Below, one piece after another: positions 1 through 5,791 of a DNA stretch of 5,791 nucleotides. A model generated the notes under the pieces. It had not been told where the DNA came from, did not search any database, and was given only the letters and a program-made list of their open reading frames with translations. This DNA comes from Desulfovibrionales bacterium (GTDB lineage: Bacteria; Desulfobacterota; Desulfovibrionia; Desulfovibrionales; Desulfomicrobiaceae), in assembly GCA_012727515.1 (NCBI GenBank), contig JAAYGZ010000439.1, positions 1 to 5,791 of the forward strand, given 5' to 3'. Each line of letters opens with the position of its first letter. Positions within the stretch are counted from its first letter, which is position 1. A program made the translations under genes and the position numbers.

Positions 1-739
1 CACTGCTGCCATGTTGCACCAGGCAGGCCTGCATTGTGCCGTTCACCTGCCCTTTATGGACTTGCATCCAGGCAGCAGCGATGAGCGTGTGCGCCAGCTT
101 TGCGTGGACAGACTGTGCCAGGCCATTGACCTGGCCCGCATCTATGCACCTGTTCACTGTGTGGCGCATCTTGATTTTGTGGACTGGATATCTGCCCCGC
201 GCTGGGAAGACTGGGTGGACAAATCTGTTACCACCTGGGGCACAGTGCTTGATCATCTGGGTCAGGTGCCTTTGTTTCTGGAAAATGTCTGGGAACAAAC
301 GCCAAAGCCCGTGCTTGCTGTGCTTGAGGCCTTGCAGGGCAGAGCTCGACTGTGCTTTGATCTGGGGCATTGGAACAGTTTTGGGCAAGGCACTGCACGC
401 GGTGATCTGGGGCAGTGGCTGACAGAGCTGCGTTCATGGATCGGCCATGTCCATCTTCATGACAATGACGGCAGCGCAGACCAACATCTTGGGCTGGGCC
501 AAGGCAATATACCCTGGCCCCGTGTTGCCCAGTTTTTACGTGTGCATCCAGATATCAGCATGACCCTGGAACCGCACACTCTGGAAGATTTTCAGGTTAC
601 CTGTGCCTATGTGCATTCCAATCCTGATTGTGCACAGCTTGAGGGCCTTGACACTTTGCCAGACCCCAGAAGCATCAATACACGTCTTGCTCAGTCTCAG
701 GCCAATTTCCCTGAAATCCAAAACACAGAAAAACAGTAA
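1..739 (+). CDS. Sugar phosphate isomerase/epimerase-like TIM-barrel protein (5' partial)
   Basis: This looks like a member of the xylose isomerase-like / AP endonuclease family 2 TIM-barrel superfamily, which are metal-dependent enzymes that isomerise or epimerise sugars or cut abasic DNA. Counting from the ATG at 11, the metal-site motifs appear in family order: LFLENVW (about residue 88), CFDLGHW (about 115), HVHLHDNDG followed by D.HLGLG.G.IPW (about 145-170), and MTLEPHT (about 185). The frame stays open from the ATG back to the window edge, and the protein already begins inside the barrel (AVHLPFMDLHPGS). The true start is therefore probably a few tens of codons upstream, and no Shine-Dalgarno is visible before the ATG at 11. 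The substrate cannot be told from sequence; the motifs and general look favour a sugar isomerase/epimerase over endonuclease IV. Its last 65 bp overlap the end of the convergent glycosyltransferase gene. Confidence 0.85.
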   Translation, partial: TAAMLHQAGLHCAVHLPFMDLHPGSSDERVRQLCVDRLCQAIDLARIYAPVHCVAHLDFVDWISAPRWEDWVDKSVTTWGTVLDHLGQVPLFLENVWEQTPKPVLAVLEALQGRARLCFDLGHWNSFGQGTARGDLGQWLTELRSWIGHVHLHDNDGSADQHLGLGQGNIPWPRVAQFLRVHPDISMTLEPHTLEDFQVTCAYVHSNPDCAQLEGLDTLPDPRSINTRLAQSQANFPEIQNTEKQ

Positions 740-2276
740 AACTCTGGCCCTGGCGTTGCCCGTGGGTTGTCGCTACACTGCGCGGCCCATCAATGCGTTC
801 AAAAAGCTGGACCAGGTGTTCTGGTGGTGCTGTTTTGTTTCCTTTGACCACAAAAAGAGCGTTTTCATATTCAGGCCCAGGACCAGCCCAGAGATCATAC
901 TGATTCATTTTGCGTCCTCCGGCCAGGCAAAATGCTCGCTTCTGACCAGGCACGTAAAATGACAGCTCTGCTGTTACCCCGTATTCATCACTGCAAACAA
1001 AAGCCACGTCCGAGCCACCTAATTCTTCCTCCAGCAGAGTATGGACCTGTGCGCCTAAATCCTGCCAGCCAAGCAAACGATGAACCGGATTTTTAGGGCC
1101 ATCAAAAGGAAGAAAGCCCTGGCCATGCAGGAGAAGAAACACAAAAAGGCCAAGGCCTGGCCAGGCAAAGCGCCATTTTGACCTGACTTCATGCACGCTG
1201 CGCTCCAGAGCCAGGGCGCCCAGAATAATGCCTGCAGGATAACACGCCGCAGACCAGTTGGCCTCTACTTTGGCATGCAGGCTCCACAGTACAAAGCCAA
1301 TCCAGACCGGCCAGAAAAAAACAACAAGCACAATGGCCACGCTGCGTGGCACGCCATAGAGATCTGCCTGAGGCGAGCGAGAACAAAGCTGGCGAGTGAG
1401 GTTCCAGGCTCCAAACAGGACAAAGATCAGCCACCACGGGGTCAGTACGCCAAACTGACTGCCCAGGTATTCAGGAAAATGCTTGAGCTTGAAAAAAACA
1501 GCGGCCTTGTCTCCGGCCAGGGCGCCTCGGTAGAGCACATGCTTAAGGCCCGCCCAGTCGTGTCCTGCGTTCCAGACCACAATAGGGACAAGGCCGATAC
1601 ACGCACCCACAGCCAGAGTTTTGAACATATTGCGCCAGAATCTGGCAGGCAGATTCTGATCACGACCCACCCACAGACTGGCAAGCAGGGCCAGGGGCAG
1701 AAAAAAAAGCATGGTGTATTTGGCCCAGATACCCACAACCAGACACAGACTAAGGCCAATCCAGGCCGCACGCCCACCTCTTTCCAGGCAAAAATACAAG
1801 CAGACCAGGGCCAGCATCCAGCACACGAGCAAAGGATTATCCGTGGTCATGAGCAGACTGCCTGCCATAAAAAGCAGGGTTGTGTTAAGCAGGGCCAGCA
1901 TCCAGAATGCCAGTCGCGGGCGCTTGAGAAGCCCGCCAATCCACGCCACAGCCACAACCTGCATCAGCACTGAGCCAGCCAGAGCGCCTGCGCGTACTCC
2001 AAGCTCCGTAGCCCCAAAGAGCATATCCCCAAGGCGATTTATATAGGCAATAAGGGGGCCTTTGGAATAATACGACCACTGCAAGGTCCGGCTCCAGTCC
2101 CAGTACTGGGCTTCATCAGGAGCCAGATTAAGCTGGCCTGTGCGAATAAACCACAGGCGAACCCAGGTTGTGGCAGCAATAAGGAGCGCACAACCCAGCC
2201 ACCAGCCAAAAGATTGTATGGGCGATGGCGGTGGTGCTTGAGGGGTTTGGTCACTGGATGCGCTATATTCAGACAT
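675..2276 (-). CDS. GT39 / ArnT-like integral membrane glycosyltransferase
   Basis: A 533-residue GT-C fold membrane protein of the dolichyl-phosphate-mannose / ArnT type (GT39). Such enzymes move a sugar from a polyprenyl-phosphate donor to lipid A, a glycan or a protein on the outer face of the inner membrane. After a hydrophilic Pro/Ser-rich start, the first membrane helix spans about 24-44. The first periplasmic loop then carries the catalytic-type acidic pair in LAPDEAQYWDW (D54, E55), followed by YYSKGPLIAYI. Many hydrophobic helices follow to about 385, with the conserved KVEANWSAACYPAG segment at 336-349. A soluble C-terminal domain has the familiar ELSFYVPGQ and NQYDLW motifs. The start at 2276 is chosen over the longer frame starting at 2306 because a perfect AAGGAGG lies 6 nt upstream. 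The gene overlaps the end of the pseudouridine synthase gene by 8 nt, so the two are probably cotranscribed. Acceptor and donor are unknown; sure of the family, not of the substrate. Confidence 0.88.
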   Translation of the reverse strand: MSEYSASSDQTPQAPPPSPIQSFGWWLGCALLIAATTWVRLWFIRTGQLNLAPDEAQYWDWSRTLQWSYYSKGPLIAYINRLGDMLFGATELGVRAGALAGSVLMQVVAVAWIGGLLKRPRLAFWMLALLNTTLLFMAGSLLMTTDNPLLVCWMLALVCLYFCLERGGRAAWIGLSLCLVVGIWAKYTMLFFLPLALLASLWVGRDQNLPARFWRNMFKTLAVGACIGLVPIVVWNAGHDWAGLKHVLYRGALAGDKAAVFFKLKHFPEYLGSQFGVLTPWWLIFVLFGAWNLTRQLCSRSPQADLYGVPRSVAIVLVVFFWPVWIGFVLWSLHAKVEANWSAACYPAGIILGALALERSVHEVRSKWRFAWPGLGLFVFLLLHGQGFLPFDGPKNPVHRLLGWQDLGAQVHTLLEEELGGSDVAFVCSDEYGVTAELSFYVPGQKRAFCLAGGRKMNQYDLWAGPGPEYENALFVVKGNKTAPPEHLVQLFERIDGPRSVATTHGQRQGQSFTVFLCFGFQGNWPETEQDVY

Positions 2277-3195
2277 GAGAAGCCTCCTTGGTTGGGGCAG
2301 AATCAAGAATATGCACTACGCGCTGACGCAGTGCAGAAGTAATGGTATATGGGGCTTGCCAGTCTGGCCAGCATAGAATGCTCTGCCCTGGCCAGCGCAG
2401 CATGGTCGCGTGCAGCAGGAGCCGTGACCCTGGTGTGCCGTATTTACCATCACCATAAATGGCGTGTCCGGCCTGGGCCAGATGAACGCGGATCTGGTGC
2501 GTGCGGCCAGTGCCCAAAACCACAAGAAGCAGGGTGGAATCGGCCTGACTGGCTACAGGCAAAACATGGGTAATGGCTGTTTTGCCTGTGCCTGGAACCA
2601 TGCGTTGGCCCTGGGTGGTTTTCTTTTTTTCAAGTAAGCTGGTCAGGGTATGCCAACTCTTCCAGGGCCAGACTCCCTGCACCCAGCACAGATAGGCCTT
2701 GGTCACGCTCTGCCACTGCGCGTGCATGGCGCGCACACAAGCATGGGTTTTGGCGCACAGGACAATGCCAGAAGTATCCCGGTCCAGACGATGCACTGGC
2801 ACAGGAATAAACGGTGTGGGCCAGGGCAGGGCAGCCAGGCGATCACGCAACGAGTCTGTCCACCCAGAACCGCCATGCACTGGAAGGCCTGAGGGCTTAT
2901 GCAGAGCAATCATATCGCTGTTTTCAAAAACCCGCTCCACGGAAACACTGGTTGTGTTTTTCTGCGGCCCTGCCTGATTTTGAATTTCCAGGGGTGGAAT
3001 GCGCACAGTCTGACCGGCCAGAACACGGTCAAAAGGTTTACAGCGCCTTCCATCAATGCGCACCTGGCCCGTGCGCACCACGCGCATACACAAGGCCTCA
3101 GGAAGATGCTGGCCCGTGCGTGCTCGCAAAAATGCAAAGAGCTTCTGACCGCTTTCTTCAGGGCTTACTGTAACAATCTGGACCGGAGTTTTCAT
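2269..3195 (-). CDS. RluA-family 23S rRNA-type pseudouridine synthase with S4 domain (RluC-like)
   Basis: A 308-residue cytoplasmic enzyme that isomerises uridine to pseudouridine in RNA, most likely 23S rRNA. Residues about 8-68 form an S4 RNA-binding domain (MRVVRTGQVRIDGRRCKPFDRVLAGQ). The catalytic core begins at about 85 with the family motifs ALHKPSGLPVHGG, then the signature HRLDRDTSGIVL at 135-146; D138 is the expected catalytic aspartate. GTGRTHQIRVHLAQAGHAIYGD at about 228-249 closes the active site. The layout (S4 then RluA core) and the opening VQIVTVSPEESGQ resemble RluC/RluD proteins. The frame is open up to 3405, but the extra 70 residues look unlike any protein and run across the divergent intergenic region. 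The ATG at 3195 is therefore taken, although its Shine-Dalgarno is weak (AGAGG, 10 nt away). The exact target uridines cannot be assigned. Confidence 0.92.
   Translation of the reverse strand: MKTPVQIVTVSPEESGQKLFAFLRARTGQHLPEALCMRVVRTGQVRIDGRRCKPFDRVLAGQTVRIPPLEIQNQAGPQKNTTSVSVERVFENSDMIALHKPSGLPVHGGSGWTDSLRDRLAALPWPTPFIPVPVHRLDRDTSGIVLCAKTHACVRAMHAQWQSVTKAYLCWVQGVWPWKSWHTLTSLLEKKKTTQGQRMVPGTGKTAITHVLPVASQADSTLLLVVLGTGRTHQIRVHLAQAGHAIYGDGKYGTPGSRLLLHATMLRWPGQSILCWPDWQAPYTITSALRQRVVHILDSAPTKEASHV
2283..2289 (-). promoter_or_regulatory. Ribosome binding site that fixes the GT39 start
   Basis: On the minus strand AAGGAGG stands 6 nt before the ATG at 2276-2274. It lies inside the last codons of the pseudouridine synthase gene. 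This supports the internal ATG as the start and reinitiation after the upstream stop codon. Confidence 0.85.
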
Positions 3196-3367
3196 GGTGC
3201 ATGTGCCTCTGCTTTGACAGGGCTTTTCTTGATAGCTACAGACACGCTTGTCAAATTGTACTGGGGTCGGGCTGGTTACGCCATTGTAATCACTCACCCT
3301 GTCCGGGTACGCGCCCGCCTGTGTTAGTAATGACATTTTAATCAGTGCATTCCAGCTGTTATCAGTT
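3196..3367. promoter_or_regulatory. Divergent intergenic region with face-to-face TTGACA hexamers
   Basis: This 172-bp gap must drive both the leftward pseudouridine synthase/glycosyltransferase pair and the rightward methyltransferase/aldolase pair. A perfect -35 hexamer TTGACA lies on the plus strand at 3214-3219, with a poor -10 candidate TACAGA at 3237-3242 (17-bp spacer). Another perfect TTGACA lies on the minus strand at 3254-3249, with only poor -10 candidates (for example TATCAA at 14 bp). Together they form a perfect 7-bp inverted repeat, TTTGACA with 29 bp and TGTCAAA. Promoter function is inferred; the -10 boxes are weak. Confidence 0.3.
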
Positions 3368-4615
3368 ATGAAAACCACTCCTCGATCCTTTCGCCTGAGC
3401 TGCACTCCTGAGCAGGTTTCTGATGTGGAAGCCTTGCTGCAGGCCGAAGGTTTTTCCTTTGCTCCAGAGCCTTTTTACGCCCTGGCCCGTACTCTTGTGC
3501 ACGAGCCTGTTCCCCTTGGCCGCAGTCTGGCTGCTCGCTTTGGCTATATCTATATTCAGGACAAATCATCCATGCTCCCGCCCCTGGCCCTGGCTCCACA
3601 CGCCGCAGATACTGTGCTTGATGTCTGCGCCAGCCCTGGCAGTAAAACAAGTTTACTCTCAGCCCTGGTTGGCGCGCATGGGCTGGTAGTGGTTAATGAA
3701 CCAAGCCCTGATCGCTTGGCCACCTTGCGCGTGAACATGCGGCATCTTGGGTGCGGTAATGTCATCACCTGTAAATATCCTGGCCAGGAATTGCCCTTAC
3801 CACACCAGAGTTGTTCGCATATCTTACTTGATGCGCCCTGTAGCGGCTGGGGCACAGTGGAAAAAAATCCCCAGGCCATGCGCATGTGGAGCGCAGACAA
3901 AACCCAGCCTTTGGAAGCCTTGCAACGCGATCTTTTGCGAGCCGCGCACGCCCTGCTCGCTCCTGGCGGAGAACTGGTCTATTCCACCTGCACGACCAAT
4001 GAGCGGGAAAATGAGGATCAGATCTGCTTTGTCCGGGATGAACTGGGCCTTGAGGTTTGTGAGCTTTCACCTTTTCCTGGTTTCTCCTATGCCCGGTCCT
4101 TGCCTGGGTGTTTGCTTGTGCACGGAGAGCAAAGCCAGGCCCAGGGTTTTTTTCTGGCCAAACTCCGTAAATCAGGTCAGAAAATTGCACACCAGCCTAT
4201 GCAGCCCCACAGGCCACCAGCAGGCCAGGTGCTCAGCGCCAGAGAATTTGTGGCTCAAACAGGTCTGAACACTGATTTTCTGCCAGCGCATTCTTTTTTA
4301 GCGGTCAATGGCCGATTGTATCTGATGCGCGAAGCAGCCCAGGCCATAAGCCCGGATTTACGCTGGCAAGGGTTTTCTGTGGGCAAGATTGCCGGGAAAA
4401 CAATTCTGCCTGATCCGACCTTGCGTGTTTTTATGCCGCATGAGCCAGATGAGCACGCCCTGGTTGTGGATGCCTGTGCAGATATTCATGCGCTCCTGGC
4501 TGGACAAAGCCGTACCTGCTCTGAAAAGGTCAAAAAGAAAGCTTTGTATTATCGGAATCTTCCCCTTGGATTTCTCACTGTCAAAGGCAGTCGCTGCCTG
4601 TGGACAGATCGCTAA
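3368..4615 (+). CDS. RsmB/RsmF-family RNA (cytosine-5) methyltransferase
   Basis: A 415-residue SAM-dependent methyltransferase of the RsmB/NOP family that makes 5-methylcytosine in RNA, most likely 16S rRNA. After a short RNA-binding-like N-terminus (1-50), IQDKSSMLPPLAL leads into SAM motif I, DVCASPGSKTS at 85-95. Both diagnostic cysteines are present: C158 in LLDAPCSGWG (motif IV, the general release cysteine) and C208 in YSTCTTNERENE (motif VI, the nucleophile). The tail (about 290-415) ends in YYRNLPLGFLTVKGSRCLW, like the PUA-type C-terminal domain of RsmF/YebU, so RsmF-like is the best subfamily guess. It is somewhat shorter than typical RsmF. Motif I reads SPGSKT where APGGKT is usual, probably tolerated. 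The ATG at 3368 has no clear Shine-Dalgarno, so translation may be modest. It is divergent from the pseudouridine synthase and 18 bp upstream of the aldolase, with which it probably shares a transcript. Confidence 0.9.
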   Translation: MKTTPRSFRLSCTPEQVSDVEALLQAEGFSFAPEPFYALARTLVHEPVPLGRSLAARFGYIYIQDKSSMLPPLALAPHAADTVLDVCASPGSKTSLLSALVGAHGLVVVNEPSPDRLATLRVNMRHLGCGNVITCKYPGQELPLPHQSCSHILLDAPCSGWGTVEKNPQAMRMWSADKTQPLEALQRDLLRAAHALLAPGGELVYSTCTTNERENEDQICFVRDELGLEVCELSPFPGFSYARSLPGCLLVHGEQSQAQGFFLAKLRKSGQKIAHQPMQPHRPPAGQVLSAREFVAQTGLNTDFLPAHSFLAVNGRLYLMREAAQAISPDLRWQGFSVGKIAGKTILPDPTLRVFMPHEPDEHALVVDACADIHALLAGQSRTCSEKVKKKALYYRNLPLGFLTVKGSRCLWTDR

Positions 4616-4620
4616 TAACG

Positions 4621-4627
4621 TAAGGAG
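4621..4627 (+). promoter_or_regulatory. Ribosome binding site of the aldolase gene
   Basis: TAAGGAG lies 6 nt before the ATG at 4634, within the 18-bp gap after the methyltransferase stop codon. It fixes the start and suggests independent, strong initiation inside an operon. Confidence 0.8.
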
Positions 4628-4633
4628 CCAATT

Positions 4634-5395
4634 ATGATAGGCTATCTGCGCAAAGCAGCCAGAATTTTTTTAGGTCAATCCAAACGCACTGTTATTTTGC
4701 CCCTGGATCATGGTTTGTCAGAAGGCATTCTGCCGGGTCTTGATGATGTGGGTGCTCTGCTCAATAGTTTGCAGGAATTACCTATTCAAGCAGTTTTATT
4801 ACATAAAGGTATGATCATGCCCTGTGCTTCAGAAATTCGCCTGGACCAGTCGCTGATTGTCCATCTGTCCGCTGGAACGCGCCACGGCCTGCCAGCATAT
4901 AACAAGGCCCTGGTCTGCTCCATCCCTGAGGCTTTGCGCCTGGGTGCGGACATGGTGTCCATGCACATCAATATCGGTAATGATGTGGAAGACCGTATGC
5001 TTGCCGATTTAGGAGGGTGCGTGGAGGATGCGCATCAACTGGGCGTACCCTTGCTGGCCATGATCTACGCCCGGGGCGGACAAATTGTAAATGAAACAGA
5101 CCCGGCCCTGGTCACGCACAGCATCCGTATTGGAGCAGAGCTTGGCGCAGATATTATCAAAGTGCCCTATTCTGGACATGCTCCAAGTTTTGCTCGTGCC
5201 GTGGCTGCCTGCCCAGCGCCTGTGGTGGTAAGCGGGGGAGCAAAAAATGGAGATTTTAAGGGATTTCTGCGCATAGTGCGCGAGGTGCTTGATGCTGGTG
5301 CTGCCGGGGTCTGCGTGGGGCGCAATGTTTTTCAGCAGGAAAATCCAGTCAAAGCCATGGAAGAAATCTGTAAACTGGTCCACGAGATGGATTAA
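4634..5395 (+). CDS. DhnA-family class I aldolase, probably 2-amino-3,7-dideoxy-D-threo-hept-6-ulosonate (ADH) synthase
   Basis: A 253-residue TIM-barrel Schiff-base aldolase of the DhnA/archaeal FBP aldolase family (COG1830). From memory it closely resembles Methanocaldococcus MJ0400, the ADH synthase that starts the alternative route to 3-dehydroquinate and aromatic amino acids. Matching motifs are ILPLDHGLSEG (D25), AVLLHKG, LIVHLSAGT, ADMVSMHINIG, LLAMIYARG (Y145), GADIIKVPYSG (K176, the expected Schiff-base lysine), APVVVSGGAK and the phosphate-binding AAGVCVGRNVFQ. The residues D25, Y145 and K176 sit at a constant offset from those known in MJ0400. It is the second gene of a likely operon with the RNA methyltransferase. 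The usual partner, dehydroquinate synthase II, is not next to it; an IS/toxin scar follows instead. The main alternative is an archaeal-type class I fructose-bisphosphate aldolase. Family certain, exact reaction likely. Confidence 0.88.
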   Translation: MIGYLRKAARIFLGQSKRTVILPLDHGLSEGILPGLDDVGALLNSLQELPIQAVLLHKGMIMPCASEIRLDQSLIVHLSAGTRHGLPAYNKALVCSIPEALRLGADMVSMHINIGNDVEDRMLADLGGCVEDAHQLGVPLLAMIYARGGQIVNETDPALVTHSIRIGAELGADIIKVPYSGHAPSFARAVAACPAPVVVSGGAKNGDFKGFLRIVREVLDAGAAGVCVGRNVFQQENPVKAMEEICKLVHEMD

Positions 5396-5397
5396 AT

Positions 5398-5420
5398 CCG
5401 GGGCCTCGGCCCTATTCCGG
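5398..5420 (+). other. Small GC-rich hairpin after the aldolase gene
   Basis: Just after the stop codon, GGGC (5401-5404) can pair with GCCC (5409-5412) around a CTCG tetraloop, flanked by CCGG on both sides. There is no T-run behind it, so it is not a convincing intrinsic terminator. It may stabilise the 3' end of the transcript or be a weak pause site. Confidence 0.25.
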
Positions 5421-5443
5421 TATAGGATTATATGCCGTTCGCG

Positions 5444-5553
5444 TGACCTGCCCCAAAAAAACTGGTCCACCTAAAAAGTTAGTGTATGGGGTGACCACGG
5501 AGGGCTTGCAATGGGTCTCAAAAATTTCACGGTGGAGCAGATTATCTTCAAGC
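5444..5553 (+). mobile_element. Left-end remnant of an IS3-family insertion sequence
   Basis: The sequence beginning TGACCTGCCCC at 5444, followed by an A-run, CTGGTCCACCT and AAGTTAGTGTA, looks like the terminal inverted repeat and leader of an IS3-family element. It is followed at the expected distance by a Shine-Dalgarno (GGAGGG, 5499-5504) and the first codons of an orfA-like transposase reading frame. Homology stops near 5550-5553, where the sequence changes to a toxin-gene relic on the other strand. No right terminal repeat, target duplication or orfB is present in the window, so the element is a dead stub. Recognition is by eye from typical IS3 ends; the subgroup cannot be named. Confidence 0.6.
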
Positions 5554-5609
5554 ATTGCGGACACATCCCGGTAATCCTTTGCATCTGCTCGCTGAAGCAT
5601 TACCTTTAA
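5511..5609 (+). pseudogene. Truncated IS3-type transposase orfA (N-terminal stub)
   Basis: The frame starts MGLKNFTVEQIIFK, which matches the common OrfA opening (K-RFT-EQII-KLREAEV) that begins the helix-turn-helix domain of IS3-family transposases. The ribosome binding site GGAGGG lies 6 nt before the ATG. After residue 14 the family sequence (normally LREAE) is lost, and an unrelated frame of 18 residues runs to a stop at 5607-5609. The result is 32 residues with no usable domain. The break coincides with the start of the AbiEii-like relic. Confidence 0.55.
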
Positions 5610-5651
5610 CTTATAGCATTTTTTGGCTGATGTTTGGATGTAGCAGGACAC
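5550..5651 (-). pseudogene. C-terminal relic of an AbiEii/AbiGii-like nucleotidyltransferase toxin
   Basis: On the minus strand the block KLKVMLQRADAKDYRDVSAML (residues coded by about 5609-5550) resembles the conserved helix of AbiEii-type nucleotidyltransferases, where the pattern DLAATK-xVV-QRAEAKDYLDI-ALL is typical. In intact proteins this lies in the C-terminal third. Upstream of it, the expected LDLAATK segment is only faintly recognisable (VSCYIQTSAKK), and the reading frame has no ATG. Downstream of SAML the toxin sequence stops at the IS remnant. The 79-codon frame from the GTG at 5651 to a stop at 5412 is thus a chimera: its last 45 or so codons are simply the IS end read backwards. 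Not functional. Family assignment is from a short motif and is moderate. Confidence 0.45.
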
Positions 5652-5693
5652 AATATGAGTGGCCCTGCGATAAAAAGTGTCAGCTCCAGATAC

Positions 5694-5724
5694 AAAAAAG
5701 CCCCTGGCAGGGGTGTCAGGGGCT
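5694..5724 (-). terminator. Rho-independent terminator for the gene entering from the right
   Basis: Read on the minus strand, AGCCCCTG (5724-5717) pairs perfectly over 8 bp with CAGGGGCT (5706-5699) across a 10-nt loop, and TTTTTT follows (5699-5694). A second CCCCTG inside the loop offers a shorter rival stem. It lies 28 bp after the stop codon of the partial minus-strand gene. On the plus strand no T-run follows, so it works leftward only. Confidence 0.85.
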
Positions 5725-5751
5725 AAAACGCATAAGGCATGAGGTATAGAT

Positions 5752-5791
5752 CTATTCGTTTTTGGCAGGCTCAGGCTCAGTAGCTGGCTCA
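5752..5791 (-). CDS. C-terminal end of an unknown protein (partial)
   Basis: On the minus strand the window edge reads 12 codons, EPATEPEPAKNE, then TAG at 5754-5752. A good terminator follows 28 bp later, which supports this as the true 3' end of a gene lying beyond the window. The tail is acidic, proline- and alanine-rich and probably disordered. Such tails occur in many proteins, so no function is assigned. Confidence 0.6.
   Translation of the reverse strand, partial: EPATEPEPAKNE

Noticed and set aside
1191..1973. 260-residue plus-strand frame opposite the glycosyltransferase gene
   Set aside because: It is rich in Gln, Lys, Arg and His with no domain pattern, as expected from the antisense of a hydrophobic membrane-protein gene.
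2277..2306. Longer glycosyltransferase start at 2306
   Set aside because: The ATG at 2276 has a perfect Shine-Dalgarno at ideal spacing; the extra 10 residues contain that site and look non-native.
3196..3405. 70-residue N-terminal extension of the pseudouridine synthase frame
   Set aside because: It crosses the divergent intergenic region and overlaps the methyltransferase start. It resembles no domain, and the family-like sequence begins exactly at the ATG at 3195.
1..5395. Frequent GGCCAGG/CCAGG words across the window
   Set aside because: They track favoured CTG/GCC/CAG codons on both strands and have no regular spacing; no repeat array or CRISPR structure is present.
5613..5692. Possible right end of the IS element
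   Set aside because: No inverted copy of TGACCTGCCCC (GGGGCAGGTCA on the plus strand) appears here or anywhere to the window edge.
5555..5749. 64-residue plus-strand frame over the relic and terminator
   Set aside because: It reads through the toxin relic in antisense and the terminator hairpin, has no motif, and its composition is not protein-like.

Overview
The window reads as bacterial chromosomal DNA, moderately GC-rich, densely coded and with good Shine-Dalgarno sites. Two features point weakly to a Gram-negative delta-proteobacterium such as a Desulfovibrio relative: an ArnT-like GT39 membrane glycosyltransferase, and an archaeal-type DhnA-family aldolase resembling ADH synthase, which such sulfate reducers use in place of the usual DAHP synthase. 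This taxonomic guess rests on remembered family distribution, not on a search.

Left part: a 5'-truncated sugar phosphate isomerase/epimerase-like TIM-barrel protein runs rightward from the window edge to 739. It converges on a leftward pair: an S4-domain RluA-family pseudouridine synthase (3195-2269) followed by a GT39 membrane glycosyltransferase (2276-675). The two leftward genes overlap by 8 nt and look translationally coupled. The 3' ends of the isomerase-like gene and the GT39 gene overlap by 65 bp with no visible terminator.

Middle: a 172-bp divergent intergenic region (3196-3367) separates the pseudouridine synthase from a rightward operon. It holds two TTGACA hexamers facing each other as a perfect inverted repeat. 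The rightward operon has an RsmB/RsmF-type RNA m5C methyltransferase (3368-4615) and, 18 bp further on, the ADH synthase-like class I aldolase (4634-5395). RNA modification genes therefore open both divergent units.

Right end: 5396-5751 has no intact gene. It appears to be a scar made of two relics: the left end of an IS3-family element (terminal repeat, Shine-Dalgarno and the first codons of orfA), fused near 5550 to the C-terminal piece of an AbiEii-like nucleotidyltransferase toxin gene on the opposite strand. Next come a strong leftward rho-independent terminator (5694-5724) and the last 12 codons of a leftward gene that enters from the right edge. No complete novel system is visible; the IS/toxin scar is the most unusual part.
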